Source: Trifolium pratense (taxonomy: Eukaryota; Streptophyta; Magnoliopsida; Fabales; Fabaceae). Taken from it: 64,000 nt of DNA. Below the pieces are notes generated by a model. The model was given only the letters and a program-made list of their open reading frames with translations. It was not told the DNA's origin and made no database searches. The stretch is taken from assembly GCF_020283565.1 (NCBI RefSeq), contig NC_060063.1, forward strand, positions 39,394,635 through 39,458,634, given 5' to 3'. Below are positions 12,201-25,794 of the stretch, in pieces. Both the position numbers and the translations under genes were made by a program. How positions within the stretch are numbered: position 1 is the stretch's first letter; each line of letters opens with the position of its first letter.

Positions 12201-14918
12201 CAAATTGATTTTGGCTGAAGCCGAAAATCTAAGCTTTCACCGCAAATGAATTGATTTTGAGTCTGAACAGAAATATAACTTTTTACCGTTACCTTGAAGT
12301 GTCCTTATAATCCATTTATATATCTTTTCACTATATACCTTGAATTGTCCTAAAACAGGAACATCTGTGGACTACTGTTGTGCTATGAGGGGGTAATACC
12401 GACATTTCCTTAGTATCTTATTTTGATCGATATACATGATATGATTGCTTGTGCCTAAGTTCTGATATGTGGAGAGGGGAAGAATAAGCCAAATGAATCA
12501 AACAGTTCTCAAAAGAATTTGGTGGTGTGCTTGTCTTGTCGAGATATGGCTAAGGCAGCTTGGTATCTTTCCCCCAATTCTAAAGTAGACAAATGAAGAT
12601 TTTACATGATTTGTCAATCATATTTGTGCAAGTATGAAAACTAGAATGAAGTTCTCTAGAATGACAATTATCGGAAAGCACATGGTGTTGTTTGTTCTTT
12701 GGCTTAACTCATGACTTTGACATTATCACATGAATTGCCCGACATAACTACAGTGCTACATACAATAATGTGGGATGTCATAGGACGAAAATCAATCTTG
12801 AAGATTTAAGAGTGCTCATGTCAGATGACACAAGTCTTTTTTAACTTAGCCAAAATTATGTGTTTGATGCCTGGTTTGGATATTCAGTAGCGTCAAACCT
12901 CTTAGAAAACGTTTGTAATCCATTTGAGTCCCACAATTCTCGATGATATGTAATGACTTGAAGTTATCATCGACAAACAAACATTTTGCAAAAACGTGAT
13001 AATTAGATTTCAAAGTCCCTATCAAACACAGGTTTAGGTTTGCTCCATTTACTATCATTCCATTTGTTGTCCATTTAGAAGAGAGATGTACACAAGTGAA
13101 AATTAAAAGGTCAACTTTTAATGAGTTTCACTAATCTTCACTTATGCGTCTCTGTCCTAAATGAAAAACAAAAGGATGAGTGGTTAATGGAGCAAACCCA
13201 AATTCATAAAACGCTACACAAACGGTCAAATTCATCATTGTAGACCGTGCAAAGCTACCTCACAGACTCTCCGACTACTTTCCCTTATCTACTTCCACAA
13301 ATGGTGGTTGGTTTGGTACATTATTTTCAATTGGTGTTAATTTGGTATTATTTTTTTGAAAAGGTGGCAATTTGGAAAAATCAATCTCGAAGCAATTGAT
13401 GCATACATAAAAACAAGTGAAAAATGAATACCAAAAAAAAAAACAAGTGAGAAATCTGGTATAAGTTATAGAAACTGACACAAATAAACAATGTACATAC
13501 AAGTTTTATTAAAATGAGTTTCCTATGAATTGATTGTTATTTTTACTAAAATGTTTTTGTCAATATGTAATAAGTTTGAACTAAGACAAAAATCAAACTA
13601 TAATATCAAGCCAGGTGCTGCACTTCAAATCAAGGACAAGACAAATATTTATAATTTTTTATTTTATTTGACTAAAAACAACATTCATTCAAATTGATAG
13701 AATACATCGAACAACACAATTCAAAATCGCTAAAAACTGAAAAGGATGAATCTGCGAACAAACTTACAACATCCACGTTAATAGCATATATACGGCCAAA
13801 TGCCTAGTGTGACAAAGTCTACAAATATGACGAACTTGAAGTGCTCGGAATACTCATGTCTTCGAGTCTGCAACGTTGATGACGCCAAATTCATTGATTG
13901 TTGAATATGCACCGAGTCGAATCTAATCTGTCAATCTGAACCGAACAAACATCGCACCAAGACGGGACAACAAACTAATGCCGCAACAAGACGACGACCA
14001 ACACAACGTCGCACTAAGACGACGAAATCAGAAAAAGAAAAACTAAATATTTGTGAAAATCACTTATTTAAATGAAAAGGAAAAACAATATTTGACCTAA
14101 AGTCACCCATCTTTGGTGGATGAACAAAAGAAACTAAGTTTTGAGGGGGGGGGAAGCGGTATTAAGAAAATGTCACATTTTTGCCTCAAAATAAAATCTC
14201 ACAGTTTGTTAATCCTTAATTAACAATAATTCTCTCACCTCCCATCTCCTCCATCTGAACCAAACACGTTTTATTTTAGAAACACATAATATGAATCCCA
14301 TAAGTAGACTTGATAACAAAAGTTTAATGACAGAAGAATTTAAATTTAAACACAAAATAGAAATTTAAGTATGCTAGAATTTTTCAAGCACAGATGAACT
14401 TGAGACATAAGTATCTGCAACAAAAGAACTACATAAATGTTTACAATCTTAGCTAAGATTTATCATTGCTAAAATTTTGGTGTCCATATAAATGCATTGT
14501 GTGTATCATCGGATGAGATCCTTAATTGTGTTATGTTTTCTCAAATCGTAGTTCAACCGACAGAAATGCTGAACCTCAGCTTCATATGTAAGAAGCTCAC
14601 TCACATGAAATAATCAGTGTACAAAATTCAAGCACACATATACTTTAGTAAATTATTTTAGGACAACACAAGGCACAATAAACTGAGTTACAAAAGTTGC
14701 AAATGTACTGTGAAAAAGATTGCATGAAGCAGTGTTTTGAGTTTCTATCACAGCAAGCTTGCAAAATCTAAAGGGTTAACCAATTCAATCAACATTGTTA
14801 AATTCAACTAGCAAGTACATAAGCTTAAGTGGTTCATTGCAAATACATAACAAGAAAGGAAGCCATCAAATGTGTTAGCTAATACAAAAGCACTTAAAGT
14901 CTGATTAAAAATTAGAGA
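12201..14918. other. Spacer without recognised genes
   Basis: Only short unconvincing ORFs (for example minus 12846-13058 and 13275-13502). 13970-14030 has a short GACGACG/CGCAC-type repetition and 14140-14155 a run of G. Nothing here is assignable. Confidence 0.5.
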
Positions 14919-16026
14919 TCAATCTACTTCTTTCATAAATGGCAGAGGTGTATATGCCGCATATTTAAGCCAATTCAACAAGCTTTGTTCATTTCCAAGT
15001 CCTTTTAAGGCTACAAACATTTCCCTCGCGGGATTAAACAGCATGAGCTGACAACATCGGGAATGCCAATCAAGATCGCTTCCAATTACCTCTATGTGTT
15101 GAAGCTCGGCAACCACTTCAGCAATAGATGTCCCGGGTACTATCAATGCCTTTCTAACCGCTTCACGCAACTGACATGCGGATGCAATTCTACACAATGC
15201 ATCAGCTATCCTTTCTGCATCAGAAATTTTCATATTTTTCTTCTTTTCAATTCTTTCACAAGATTCAGATCTCTTCCTCTTCACGCTACTCATTTCACTA
15301 TCATTTCCATAGGAAGAGCTAAAACTTATATCTCGAAAAACAGCACCAACCCCAGCACAAATACCTTCCAATTCTTCAGTATCCCCGTATCCTTCCTCGA
15401 GATCTATACCACCACTCTCAACGGATAGGCGATACTCATCGTTACTGTCATCTATGCCATTTGGTAGCATCCCAAAAGAAGGAGCCAATGCAACCTGTCT
15501 AATAGCCACCATACCCTTGAACAAAGTAGTTAATTCATTGTAACACCGAAGTCCCTTACGCCTAAACTTTCCATATTGCGGATTTTCCTGCATATTTATA
15601 ACTAATCAACATGATATATCACATGAAAGAAATAACAAAACATATAACTTAACATTTAAAAGTCCATACCAGTTGTTTTTTCTCCCACCGCTCTGCGCTA
15701 TCTCCTCCGACAAGTGTCTCGTTGGCAAACAACTTATACCATTCTTGCCAATCTCTCTTAAGATTATACCACTTGTTTTTCAATTGATTCTTTCCATAAT
15801 CTTTCCCAGTTAATTTCTCATTAATGTTAGATAAAACAGATTTCCAACCTTTCTCAGTAAGGTTTGTTCCATTGTGTTCTCCCTTTTTGACTTCATCAAG
15901 GCATAGTCTGATATACAATTCAACTGTCTTTATATCCCATACAGCCTTTGGTCTTACACCTGCATTATCTACAATGTCTTTCCTCTTCAATTTCATCATG
16001 GTACTCATTCTCATTGTCCTTAACAA
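14919..16026 (-). CDS. Myb/SANT-like domain protein (LIMYB/At2g29880-like)
   Basis: Two exons, 16026-15670 and 15587-14919, joined in phase (donor CTG|GTATGG, acceptor ATGCAG|GAA) to give 341 residues. Residues about 24-105 form the Myb/SANT-like domain (Myb_DNA-bind_3) with VELYIRLCLDEV, LTEKGWKSVLSNINEKL and LKNKWYNLKRDWQEWYKL. The junction yields KKQL-ENPQYGKFRRKGL, the KENP..KFR..G motif usual after this domain. A basic stretch KRKRSESCERIEKKK may be a nuclear signal. The C terminus (ALKGLGNEQSLLNWLKY) resembles that of plant homologues. Such proteins are nuclear DNA-binding or ribosomal-protein-L10-interacting factors, and relatives occur as the second protein of PIF/Harbinger transposons. 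No transposase lies nearby, so I favour a host gene. The exact start ATG is uncertain. Confidence 0.75.
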
Positions 16027-16486
16027 ACCAAAATAACCATGTCCTTAGGTAAACATAGATAACATATTCATCTAGCAAAAGGCACAACCTTGTACAAGAA
16101 AGAAAAAGAACTTGCTTACTAAATGACGAGAATATAGACATACGAGAAAGGTTTATTTTCAATATAAGGTCTGTTTTTGTTCGACACTTTTTGTTTTCAT
16201 TTTTACTTCAACTAATAAACATACGATAATATAGATCGATCCAATATATTCTCACCATTTTCTTTTACAATCTTTGAAAACAAATCTAGCATTTTCAAAA
16301 AAATTGAAAATGTGATAACATTGTTTCTGAAAATGCATTCTTCCAAGTTTGTCTTCCATGTTCTCTCTATTACAATTGTTACTGCATGAATTTTTCATTA
16401 AGGTTTAGCAGCGCAGTTTGTTGTCCGTCTATCTTTCGTTCATATATAATTATCTTGAATATATATGTTAGTTTTTTTTCTCCTTC

Positions 16487-16680
16487 GTCAGGACTTGAAT
16501 CCTGGACCTTCCTTAACCATTAGCTCAACTAGCTTAACCAGTTGAGCTACCCATCCCACCCTATCTAAAGTTAGTAATTAGTTCTTAGATTAGTATTTTC
16601 TCTTTCAACAAGTTTTAAACTCCAAACCTCCAACTCCTTTAACCTTTAGCTCAAACCAGTTGACCAATCAACAAACCCTT
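16487..16680 (-). mobile_element. Two adjacent tRNA-derived SINE remnants
   Basis: On the minus strand 16563-16487 reads GTAGCTCAACTGGTTAAG (A-box-like), then CCAGGATTCAAGTCC (B-box-like), then an A-rich tail. A more decayed copy with the same order of motifs lies at 16680-16600. The tRNA-like folds are incomplete, so these are SINEs rather than tRNA genes. Confidence 0.5.
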
Positions 16681-16826
16681 TTGAGGGAAACTCGATTTTA
16701 ATCCATGCAATTTTTTTATAATAATAATTTCTATCCTTGAATAATACTCTTGTATCTTACTCTAATCAGTACATCAATAAGTTAAAAAACACTATTTACC
16801 CTAAACAATATTAAAATTAAACGCAA

Positions 16827-16851
16827 AAAAAAAAAAAAAAAAAAAAAAACA
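16827..16851. repeat. Poly(A) tract
   Basis: About 25 consecutive A residues within the presumed leader intron of the Myb/SANT-like gene. They may be the tail of an old retroposon, but no body is recognisable. Confidence 0.8.
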
Positions 16852-16925
16852 GCAATATTAAACACATGAAAACTAAAGTGTTGTTGATGTTGCAAAATGA
16901 AGAGACAGGGAAGAAGAGGTTTACC

Positions 16926-17060
16926 TGATGTTACTACAACTTCCCGGATGCTGGAGAAGAATGGATCTGGAAAGTGAAAAAGAGCATATGAGAGGCTAGG
17001 GTTGAGTTTGAGAATGAATGAATGAATGGTGATTGAAAATGGAAATAAGTACTATATAAG
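16926..17060 (-). promoter_or_regulatory. Presumed promoter and leader exon of the Myb/SANT-like gene
   Basis: The minus strand shows CTTATATAG at 17060-17052 (TATA-like). A transcribed-looking leader with CATT repeats follows, ending in the donor ATCAG|GTAAAC at 16926/16925. This would create a 5' leader intron of about 0.9 kb before the coding start at 16026. The leader holds a short upstream ORF beginning ATGCTCTTT. Confidence 0.45.
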
Positions 17061-17257
17061 CTGATTGCGCTAAACGCACGATTGCTTTTGGTGAGAAGCA
17101 TGTTTGTTTGTTTATTTGCCTCCAACGTGATTTGGAGGGAACGCCAAACCAAACAATGTTCCCTCAAAGTCAAAATCGATTTTGAACAAAGTAATATGCA
17201 AATTTAATTTAAAATTTGAATTTATTTAAAAATAAATTACACTCCAAATATGATACT

Positions 17258-17417
17258 TTTTTCTTTTTTTTTCACCACCAGTATAATCTGGTTCGGGGTC
17301 AGTTCTGACATCAAGTGGTTCCAACCCCCTCCTGATCGCAGTTGCGGGGATCGAACTGTGATCCTCTCTACCAAATTCAGCGCCAATTAATCACCACTGA
17401 ACCAACTAACGATTGGT
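17258..17417 (-). mobile_element. tRNA-derived SINE with 12-bp target duplication
   Basis: Reverse copy of the family at 61736-61884. On the minus strand it has GGTTCAGTGGTGATTAATTG, then a B-box GTTCGATCCCC, and ends GGTGGTGAAAAAAAA. Flanked by AAATATGATACT at 17246-17257 and 17418-17429. Confidence 0.88.
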
Positions 17418-17975
17418 AAATATGATACTCTTTTATAGGAAGTAAAGGGTTTATTTCATTTCATTGAAATAATAATATCAAAAATACATGTTAAAATATG
17501 ATAAAATTATGAAAACTAGTCAAAGATGTTGTCAAGTGAGTCGGCTAATCAGGTGGGACCTCACAGAATGTGCATGAAAGAAATATTTTTTTTATAGTAA
17601 ATAAAGGGTTTATTTCATTTCATTTGAAATAATATCGAAAGTACATGTTGAAATATTATAAATTTATGGAAACTAGTTAGAGATATAGTCATCCTAGCAA
17701 ATCTATAGACGATTTCATTTGTTTGTCTCATAATAAACTTAATATGAGAGTTCACAAAACTTGTACTAGAATAATTCTACAATCTTTTAATATATCACCT
17801 AAGTTACATTGCGTAGATTTTGCTACTATAGAGACTATCCGCTACTCTTTCAAAATCAATCAGCTCACCACCCATTTCAGTGCGCACAATAGCCCCATAG
17901 ATTCTTCTCCAATCTCCACATCAAGGATAGACTCTATCCATTCAGTTCTTCTTGTCACACATCTTCCATGACCGC

Positions 17976-18591
17976 TGTAACGACTCAATTTTCAAATTAT
18001 TAGTTTTTGTATGTTAAAATGTTTTATTGACGTGACATTTTAATTAAGTTAATAACTTTAGTTATTAAGCGAGTAGTGAGTGTTAACGCGAATTGGGCCA
18101 AACAATTGGGCTTGAGGCCCAATGGGCCTTGTGTGTGTGTGAGGGGCGCCCATTAGGGGCAAGGAATAGAGAGAGAATTCATTTTCTCATGTTCTTGTGA
18201 AGTTCTAGAGAGAAGGGAGAGCACAAGAAGCTAGGGCAAGGGAAAAGTGAAGGGATTCAAGATCAATCTTCGTGTTTTCTTCGAATCCAGGTATGAGAGT
18301 AGGTTTCATAATCGTGGGTGACTCGCGGAAGAGGAGAATGTCGATTTCTCCTCACCCGAACTTCCTCCACCCCATTTTCGTTTTAGTTTTGAATGGATTT
18401 TTTTTAATGGAAATCGATTCTAAGGTTCATAACATGCTTATTATGCTTTTAACATGATGTATGGACGTGTTTAATGGTTAAAAACGAATTTTATGAAAGA
18501 TTAAACTCAAGAACTTTGTGTTCTTGAGAGTTTTGAGAAAAAGTGTTCAATCTTTACTTTTTCGATGTTTATGATGTGGATCTATGATATG
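17976..18591 (+). repeat. Solo LTR, left part (split by nested elements)
   Basis: Starts TGTAACGACTC, preceded by ACCGC (17971-17975). It continues at 42936 after the inserted SIRE-like element. Together the parts make a single LTR of about 2.1 kb with no internal domain. Around 18130-18300 it looks like a transcribed leader. Confidence 0.8.
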
Positions 18592-20205
18592 TGAAGTAGC
18601 AATAAATGTCACAAGAAAGGGGGGGTTTGAATTGTGACCCTTTTTAAAATCTTTTAAGTTAGTTTAAAATAACTCAAGACAATATTTCTTTTAATTGGTT
18701 AGTTCACAATTAACAATATAAAAAGAAATATAGTTAGCAACAATAAAATATAACTGAACAATATAAATATTAAGTTAGTTGCTGAATAAATAAATGTTTA
18801 AGGTCCAGAGCACTCTGGTATTACTCAGTTAGTTAGTTTAGTATGTTTTAAGGATTTTAGAGTCCAAGAGAAAAACACACAGAAGTTATCCTGGTTCACC
18901 CAACTTGGGCTAGTCCAGTCCTCACAGTCCTTGTGAGATTATCCACTAAAAATGCTCAGATCAGAACCTTCTGCTTCACATCAAAAACTTGATCACAACT
19001 GGATCAATACAATCTGCTTTTCTTCACTCGAAAAGACTTTTACACAAATGCTTTTCTTCACTCGAAAAGACTTTCACTCAAAATGCTTTTCTTCACTCGA
19101 AAAGACTTTCTCACAAACACTCAATCTAACATGAAAGAAAGACTTGAGAGGGTTACAATATTTGTGGGGAATATGGGTTAAATCAACTCAAGTGAGAGAT
19201 TGATAATAGTAAGCTTTGTCTATTTGTTTTTCACAAATTTATGATATAACTTTGATGATTTGCTTTGCTTTTGAAGAGTTCATGACTTGTTGATTTTTGC
19301 TTCAACTAAGTATATGATTTGATTCTTTTTGCAAACTCTTAATCTTTCCTTCATGTAGCTCCATTGTATTTATAGGCAAATATAACCTTGGAGGAGCGTA
19401 TGAGAGAGGGATTTGAATTTCAAATCCAACTTGACATGTCACAATGTTGTGCTGTCTTTTTGCTGTGAATAGTGTGTTATCGTTGCTTTAGTAACATTAC
19501 CGTTATGGCAATCTGCACTACACTTTTAATCCAATGACAACCACTGCATTTACGTGGCCCATACATGTCCATAAGAAGGAATCTTTCCTAATTTAGGGTT
19601 GGACAACTTGTATGCAAGTGGGAAAAATATCATGTAATAATTGTACTTGTTTTGGTGACTCATTGTCCTTTGTTCACAAAGGATAGATGTTGTTGGATTC
19701 TTGTCCCCTCTATGTTCCCTTGATGAGAATGAGACTTGCTACATCTTGCCTTATGGTGTGACTTCACCTTGTTGGCCAATTTTCGTCCAAGGCATTATTG
19801 TATGATGTGGCTTTCATTTGAATTTCAAATCTTCTTCAATCATTGATGGAAGCTTCCTTTGTTTGTCCAAAGGGTCTTTTAATCACTTTAGTCCAAAAAG
19901 GCTTTATGGCCCATGATTTAATTTATGTCATGTTTGGCATATTCCTTACATAAGTGTTTCCTTAAAATACTACCACTTTTGATGAGGCAAAGGAATAATA
20001 TCTTTATGAAGCACTTCATCATTTAAGCCAAGACTTTAAGATGCTTCTTTTGTTTCTACTCATTGCTTATATGTTTTGCTTGTCCATTGGTTGCTCATCC
20101 ATAACGTTACCGTTGACAGATTATATCATTATCGTTGAAACATTTCTCACAAAACACATTAGTAGATAACAAGATAATCATAATTAAAATTAATTAACAT
20201 GTTTG
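18592..20205 (-). repeat. 3' LTR of SIRE-like element, main part
   Basis: Continues at 33060-33098 after the inserted element at 20206-33054. Against 41284-42935 I see roughly 17 substitutions over about 1.65 kb by eye, so the copies are about 99% alike. A tandem CTTTTCTTCACTCGAAAAGA unit is repeated three times near 19014-19107. Confidence 0.9.
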
Positions 20206-21505
20206 TGAAGGAAAATAGCGTGTATAAAAGAGATTAAAACGCAGCGGAATTAAAATTTCCTTCACTGAATCCTTGCGAATGGGCATGATCAGGGTTAAAC
20301 GTTATACCTTTGTAGAACTGAAACGGCAAACTCTTTGCTTCTCTTATTGATCACAAGCACCACACGACGGTAGCACCTCTAGCTAGTCCACACGAACAGG
20401 TCTTCAACTTTCAGTGCTAGCTGCTACAAGATGAAGGCTTAGGAAGTGCGGTTAGGGTTTCAGAGTTTTAGGGTTTCTCTGAAAACGAATTGTGAAAAAG
20501 CAAAAAAAAACTGAACTACACAAGCTTCTATTTATAGAGTTTCTTGTGTGGTCAGTTGGGTCAAACGGTGTTTGGTCTTCTTAAGCCCAAAACTGTTTTT
20601 CACTAATCGCACCCTCAAAATAAGTCTTACTTATTTCTTCCATATCGACTGTCCTTATGTGTGTGACCCTGTAGGTTCTTATGACGTTGACAATAATATT
20701 AATCTAAATATTATAAACAGTGAGCGGTATCTAGCAACACATCACTGCTACCCAAGTCACAAGAATGTCACGTGATCTGACAAACCTTTACGTGATAAAA
20801 CTCATGTGTATAATTACCCTTTTACCCTTATGTCTATATTGAACACAAGGCATAGTACGTCACCCTTGTTAAGTTCAATATTGGGCCCATAGACATATCT
20901 CCTGTTATGTAGGAGGGGTAAATTCCATCTAGGTCACTCATGTCCCTTAGCATGATTCGTGGAATACCCATCAACCAACTTTATAGTCATCCTGTTACGG
21001 ATAACTTTGAATGGCGACAAAGTACTACACTCCTACATCTAGGGAATATAGTGGTTTCAGGTCGAAGGGTGGAATACACCACTTATCACTATGAGAATAT
21101 CTTATGACATTTCATAACATACTATGTAGTATTCTCATGGTGGGTCAATCCGATATAAATATTACTCTTAATATTTATATCTATGTGAAGACTTGATAAC
21201 TCTTTATCTATGATCCGTGAGATGTGATCATCAGTCTACCAACATAATAGTCTCTATGTTTTGATGTTATCCCAATTCACAGTAAAGCTCGACTACGGAT
21301 GTTTTAAGAATAGTGTTCTCATGTGTAATGGATTCTTACGATTAAGTCACACTTAACGTTCCATTCAATGAACTTACTATTCTAGGGACTCTATTATTAT
21401 TTAACACATAAACATAATAAAGAAAAGCCTTTATTTAATAAGTAAATTGTCCAATATAAGTATCATGCAATTATAAATAATTGGCCTCTAGGGCTTACAC
21501 CAACA
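20206..21505 (-). repeat. 3' LTR of Angela-like element
   Basis: 1300 bp. About eight substitutions against 31755-33054 by eye, giving above 99% identity. The purine-rich tract is complementary to 21506-21516. Confidence 0.92.
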
Positions 21506-21519
21506 ATCTCCCACTAGCA

Positions 21520-22176
21520 CTAGAGCCAATCAGGCATACTCCTAATACCTATGCCCCTAGTGTGGCCCTCATGCTTCGGCTGAGCAAGAGGCTTTGTAAG
21601 TGGATCAGCAACATTGTCAAGTGTTGGTACTCTGCATATCTTCACATCTCCTCTATCAATTATTTCTCGAATAAGATGATAGCGCCTGAGTATGTGTTTG
21701 GACTTTTGGTGAGATCTAGGTTCCTTAGCTTGTGCGATTGCACCATTGTTGTCACAAAATAATTCAATGGGATCCACAATGCTAGGGAATATGTCAAGTT
21801 CAGTAATGAACTTCTTTATCCAAACAGCTTCCTTTGCTGCATTTGATGCAGCAATGTACTCAGCTTCGGTTGTAGAATCAGCAACTGTATCTTGCTTTGA
21901 ACTCTTCCAGCTCACAGCGCCACCATTTATGCAAAACACATAGCCTGATTGCGACCTAAAGTCATCCCTATCTGTTTGGAAGCTAGCATCAGTGTAACCA
22001 ATTACATTTAGCTCTTCTTGGCCTCCATATATTAGGAATGAGTCTTTAGTCCTCCTTAAGTATTTAAGGATGTTCTTGACAGCCACCCAATGAGCCTCAC
22101 CAGGATCAGACTGATAACGGCTTGTTGCGCTTAAGGCATATGAAACATCTGGTCGAGTACATATCATGGCATACAT
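21520..22176 (-). pseudogene. Angela-like copia RNase H
   Basis: A 218-codon frame with the copia RNase H signatures YTDASFQTDRDD, SGYVFCINGGAVSWKS, STTEAEYIAA and CDNNGAIAQAKE, ending in DPLTKPL. It is in frame with the RT ORF to the right; a TGA in place of a glycine codon at 22180-22182 separates them. Confidence 0.9.
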
Positions 22177-22182
22177 GATAGA

Positions 22183-23820
22183 TCATATAGCCGATGCATA
22201 AGGGATCTTACTCATGCGGTCCCTTTCTTCCTTAGATGAAGGAAACTGTGTCTTTGAAAGACATAGGCCATGTTGCATAGGAATGAATCCTTTCTTGGAA
22301 TCATGCATATTAAAGCGTCTTAACACTTTATCTATGTATGTACTCTGGCTTAGGCCAAGCAGTTTCTGTGATCTATCTCTATAGATTCTTATTCCTAATA
22401 TATAGGCTGCTTCACCCAGATCTTTCATAGAAAAGCAATTCCCTAACCAAGTTTTAACTTGTTGCAAGGTAGGGATGTCGTTTCCTATTAGTAATATGTC
22501 ATCTACATATAATACTAGGAATGTGACTATGCTCCCACTAACCTTCTTGTAAACACAAGGCTCATCTTCATTTTGAATGAATCCGTACTGCTTTACAGTT
22601 TCATCAAAACGAAGATTCCAACTTCTGGAAGCTTGCTTCAATCCGTAGATTGATCGATGTAATTTGCATATCTTTTTGGCTTCTCCTGGAATGCAAAAGC
22701 CTTCAGGTTGTGTCATGTACACATCCTCAAGGAGACTCCCATTAAGGAAGGCAGTTTTTACATCCATCTGGCAGATTTCATAATCATAGTATGCAGCGAT
22801 GACAAGTAAGATCTGAATGGATTTGATCATCGCAACTGGTGAAAATGTTTCATCATAGTCTACCCCATGAATTTGTTTGAAACCTTTAGCAACCAATCGA
22901 GCTTTGTAGGTCTGTACCTTTCCATCCATGTCAGTCTTCTTCTTGAAGATCCACTTGCATCCTATGGGTTTGATCCCATCAGGAGCTTCCACCAAGTTCC
23001 AAACTTGATTTGTGTACATGGAATCCATTTCAGATTTCATGGCTTCTAGCCACTTCTCAGATTCAGGGCCAGTAATTGCCTCTTGGTAAGTCACAGGCTC
23101 ATCTTGATCCATGAGTAATACATCACCTTGCTCCGATATGAAATATCCATATCTTTCAGGTTCTTGACGTATCCTGTTAGACCTACGCGGTTCTTGTGTT
23201 ACTTGAGTAGGACTCTCTGTCACAACCTCTTGTGCATCCTGCTCTTGTTCCTCCATTGGTGTGTCATTACTTTGTGGATCATGAATTTCTTCAAGATCTA
23301 CTTTCCTCCCACTGATTCCTTTGGAAACAAAATCCTTTTCTATGAATACTCCTGTCCTAGCGACAAACACTTTGCCCTCGGAAGGATTGTAGAAGTAATA
23401 TCCTTTTGTCTCTTTAGGATATCCCACAAAGAAACACTTGTCAGATTTAGGTTCAAGTTTAGTAGAAATTTGGCGTCTTACATAAACTTCGCAACCCCAA
23501 ATCTTTAAGTAAGACATATGTGGTTTCTTGCCACTCCACATCTCATATGGTGTCTGTTCAACCGTTTTAGAAGGAACACGGTTAAGTGTATAAGCTACTG
23601 TTAATAGGGCGTGTCCCCAAAAGGAGTTTGGAAGATCAGCGTGACTCATCATAGACGGCACCATGTCCAACAAGGTTCGGTTTCTTCTCTCAGACACACC
23701 ATTCCATTGTGGTGTTCCAGGAGGAGTGAGTTGGGATAAGATCCCACACTCTTTTAGATGGTCATCAAACTCTAGGCTTAAATACTCACCTCCTCGATCT
23801 GATCGAAGGGTTTTGATTTT
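22183..23820 (-). pseudogene. Angela-like copia integrase C-terminal half and reverse transcriptase
   Basis: The frame holds the end of the integrase core (SDRGGEY and NGVSERRNRT), then the RT with QMDVKTAFLNGSL, KQASRSWN and the catalytic YVDDILLIGND. Typical Angela/BARE wording such as SMKDLGEAAYILGIRIYRD is present. It ends at the nonsense codon before RNase H. The integrase frame shifts by one base near 23826, so the polyprotein is broken. Confidence 0.9.
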
Positions 23821-23825
23821 CTTTC

Positions 23826-24436
23826 CTATAGTTGGTTTTGTACTTCATTTTTAAATTCTTTGAACTTTTCAAAGGATTCCGACTTATGCTTCATTAGGTA
23901 TACATACCTATATCTACTGTAGTCATCAGTAAATGTGATGAAGTACTGAAAACCTCCTCTGGCAGGTGTGTTAAATGGTCCACACACATCAGTATGTTTG
24001 AGAACCAACAGATCATTTGCCCTTTCACCTTTACCAGTGAATGGGGCCTTTGTCATTTTCCCCATTAAGCAAGATCTGCATTCTTCAAATGATTCATAAT
24101 CAAATGGATCCAAGAGCCCATCTTTATGGAGCTTGGAAATACGTTTCTCGCTTATATGGCCTAAGCGACAATGCCAAAGGTAAGTAGGATTTAACTCATT
24201 TCGTTTTATCCGTTTAGTATCGATGTTATAAATTGGCATTTCAAGGTCAAGAATATATAACCCATTACTCATTCGTGCATTGGCATAAAAGATATCATTC
24301 ATATAAATGGAGCAACAATTGTTCTTTATTATGAATGAAAAACCAAGTTTATCCAAACAAGAAACAGAAATAATATTCCTGCTAATGGCAGGTACATAAA
24401 AACAGTTCTCTAACTGTATTATTAGTCCACTAGCAC
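23826..24436 (-). pseudogene. Angela-like copia GAG-pre-integrase and integrase N-terminal half
   Basis: The frame contains the HHCC-type zinc segment YLWHCRLGHIS and CRSCLMGK, then the integrase start HTDVCGPF with ITFTDDYSRY. It stops at a TAG at the frameshift near 23826. Upstream the same frame continues to the CACTA boundary, where the protease-integrase linker is interrupted. Confidence 0.88.
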
Positions 24437-25794
24437 TAGTGGAAAAAACACTTTATAGAAAACTTCTTAGGTCGGTTAGCGTTGCCACCTGACTTAAGAA
24501 CACGTGCGGTGGCAACTCCGTAAATACGCTAAACTTTTTTAGGTCGGTTCTTTCATCAACCGACGTAATAGAGATTAAAAAAATAATATTAAATTCAAAT
24601 AAAATTCATTAATTTATAAAACCTTCTTGTTAAGTCAGGAGTCGGTCAGCTGACTTAAGAAACCTCTTTTGTTAAGTCAGGTGGCGCTTAACTGACCTAA
24701 GAAGTATCTTTATTTTTAATAATAAATTAAATTATAATGTGGCATATGAGAATCGAACTCACCTCCTTAACATAAAAAACAAATCCTCTTTACCAAAAAA
24801 AAAAAATCCTCTCATTCTTCTCACTGTTCTAGACTCTCAAATCCACCCTCTGTGAACAACGTCTATCAGCGAGCTCCTCCATAAGCGATTAACTTCCTTC
24901 CACGACCCCCCTTTATCCGCGACACCAATATCTCACACATTCGAACTCCTTTTCTTCGGCGGAGTCTCCCTGCTCATTCTCTCGATATCTCTGGCAAACG
25001 CAACTACTAAAGGAAACTTCAATTTGCTTTCTTTGTCTCCGGCCAAAACGGCCGGTGAAGGAAGTACCTTATGCATCTTTTTGTCTCCACGCATCTCAAT
25101 GTCTCATGGAGCCATGCCAACAAGCCTCAGCTTCTTATTTCGTAAGTCTTTTCTTTCAACTTTAGATTGGGATTTTTCTAAATTGTGCCAAAACCCTAAC
25201 TTGGTCTTTCATCCCAAACCAATTTTCTCCTCTGTTTTTGGCTCAGTTAGAAGTTTAATATTGATGTTAATTTTTCTGATTTTTACTTGCAATTTTGTCA
25301 TATTTCGCTCAATCTCAACCACAAGATTTAGTCATATTTGAATAGGCACTTTGATGTTTTTTGTGTAAGGTTTCTATTTGTTGATAATTGTTTATACTTT
25401 CTGGATTTTGGTTTTAGATTTACTGGTTTTTGGTTAATTACTTGTGAAATATAGTAGTTACTAGTTAGTATGTAGAGAGGATATGGTTTTTAATTAACTG
25501 CGAAAGATAATAGTGATATCACTTTCACCCTAATCATATGTCATGTAATCTGTTAGTCCGGGGTTATGATTTTTGCCCTCTAAGTTATGCTTGTCCAAAT
25601 TATTCACATGAATAGGATTTTTAATATCTAACTATAATATGGATTTTCGCATAATTAGTATAACAATTTTTTTGTGATTCATAGATTTGCTATCAAAGTG
25701 AGTTGCCTAAGAGGAAAAAGGAATAAAAAATTAAGTTAATGAAGTTCTAGACACAAACGTTAATTCAAAATAAAAAGTAACAAAATTTTCAATA

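Noticed and set aside
19014..19107. Three evenly spaced CTTTTCTTCACTCGAAAAGA units taken for a CRISPR-like array
   Set aside because: Only three units inside a plant LTR, and present in both LTR copies.
20548..20775. 75-codon ORF present twice (also 32097-32324)
   Set aside because: Lies inside both LTRs of the Angela-like element; conserved only because the LTRs are duplicates.
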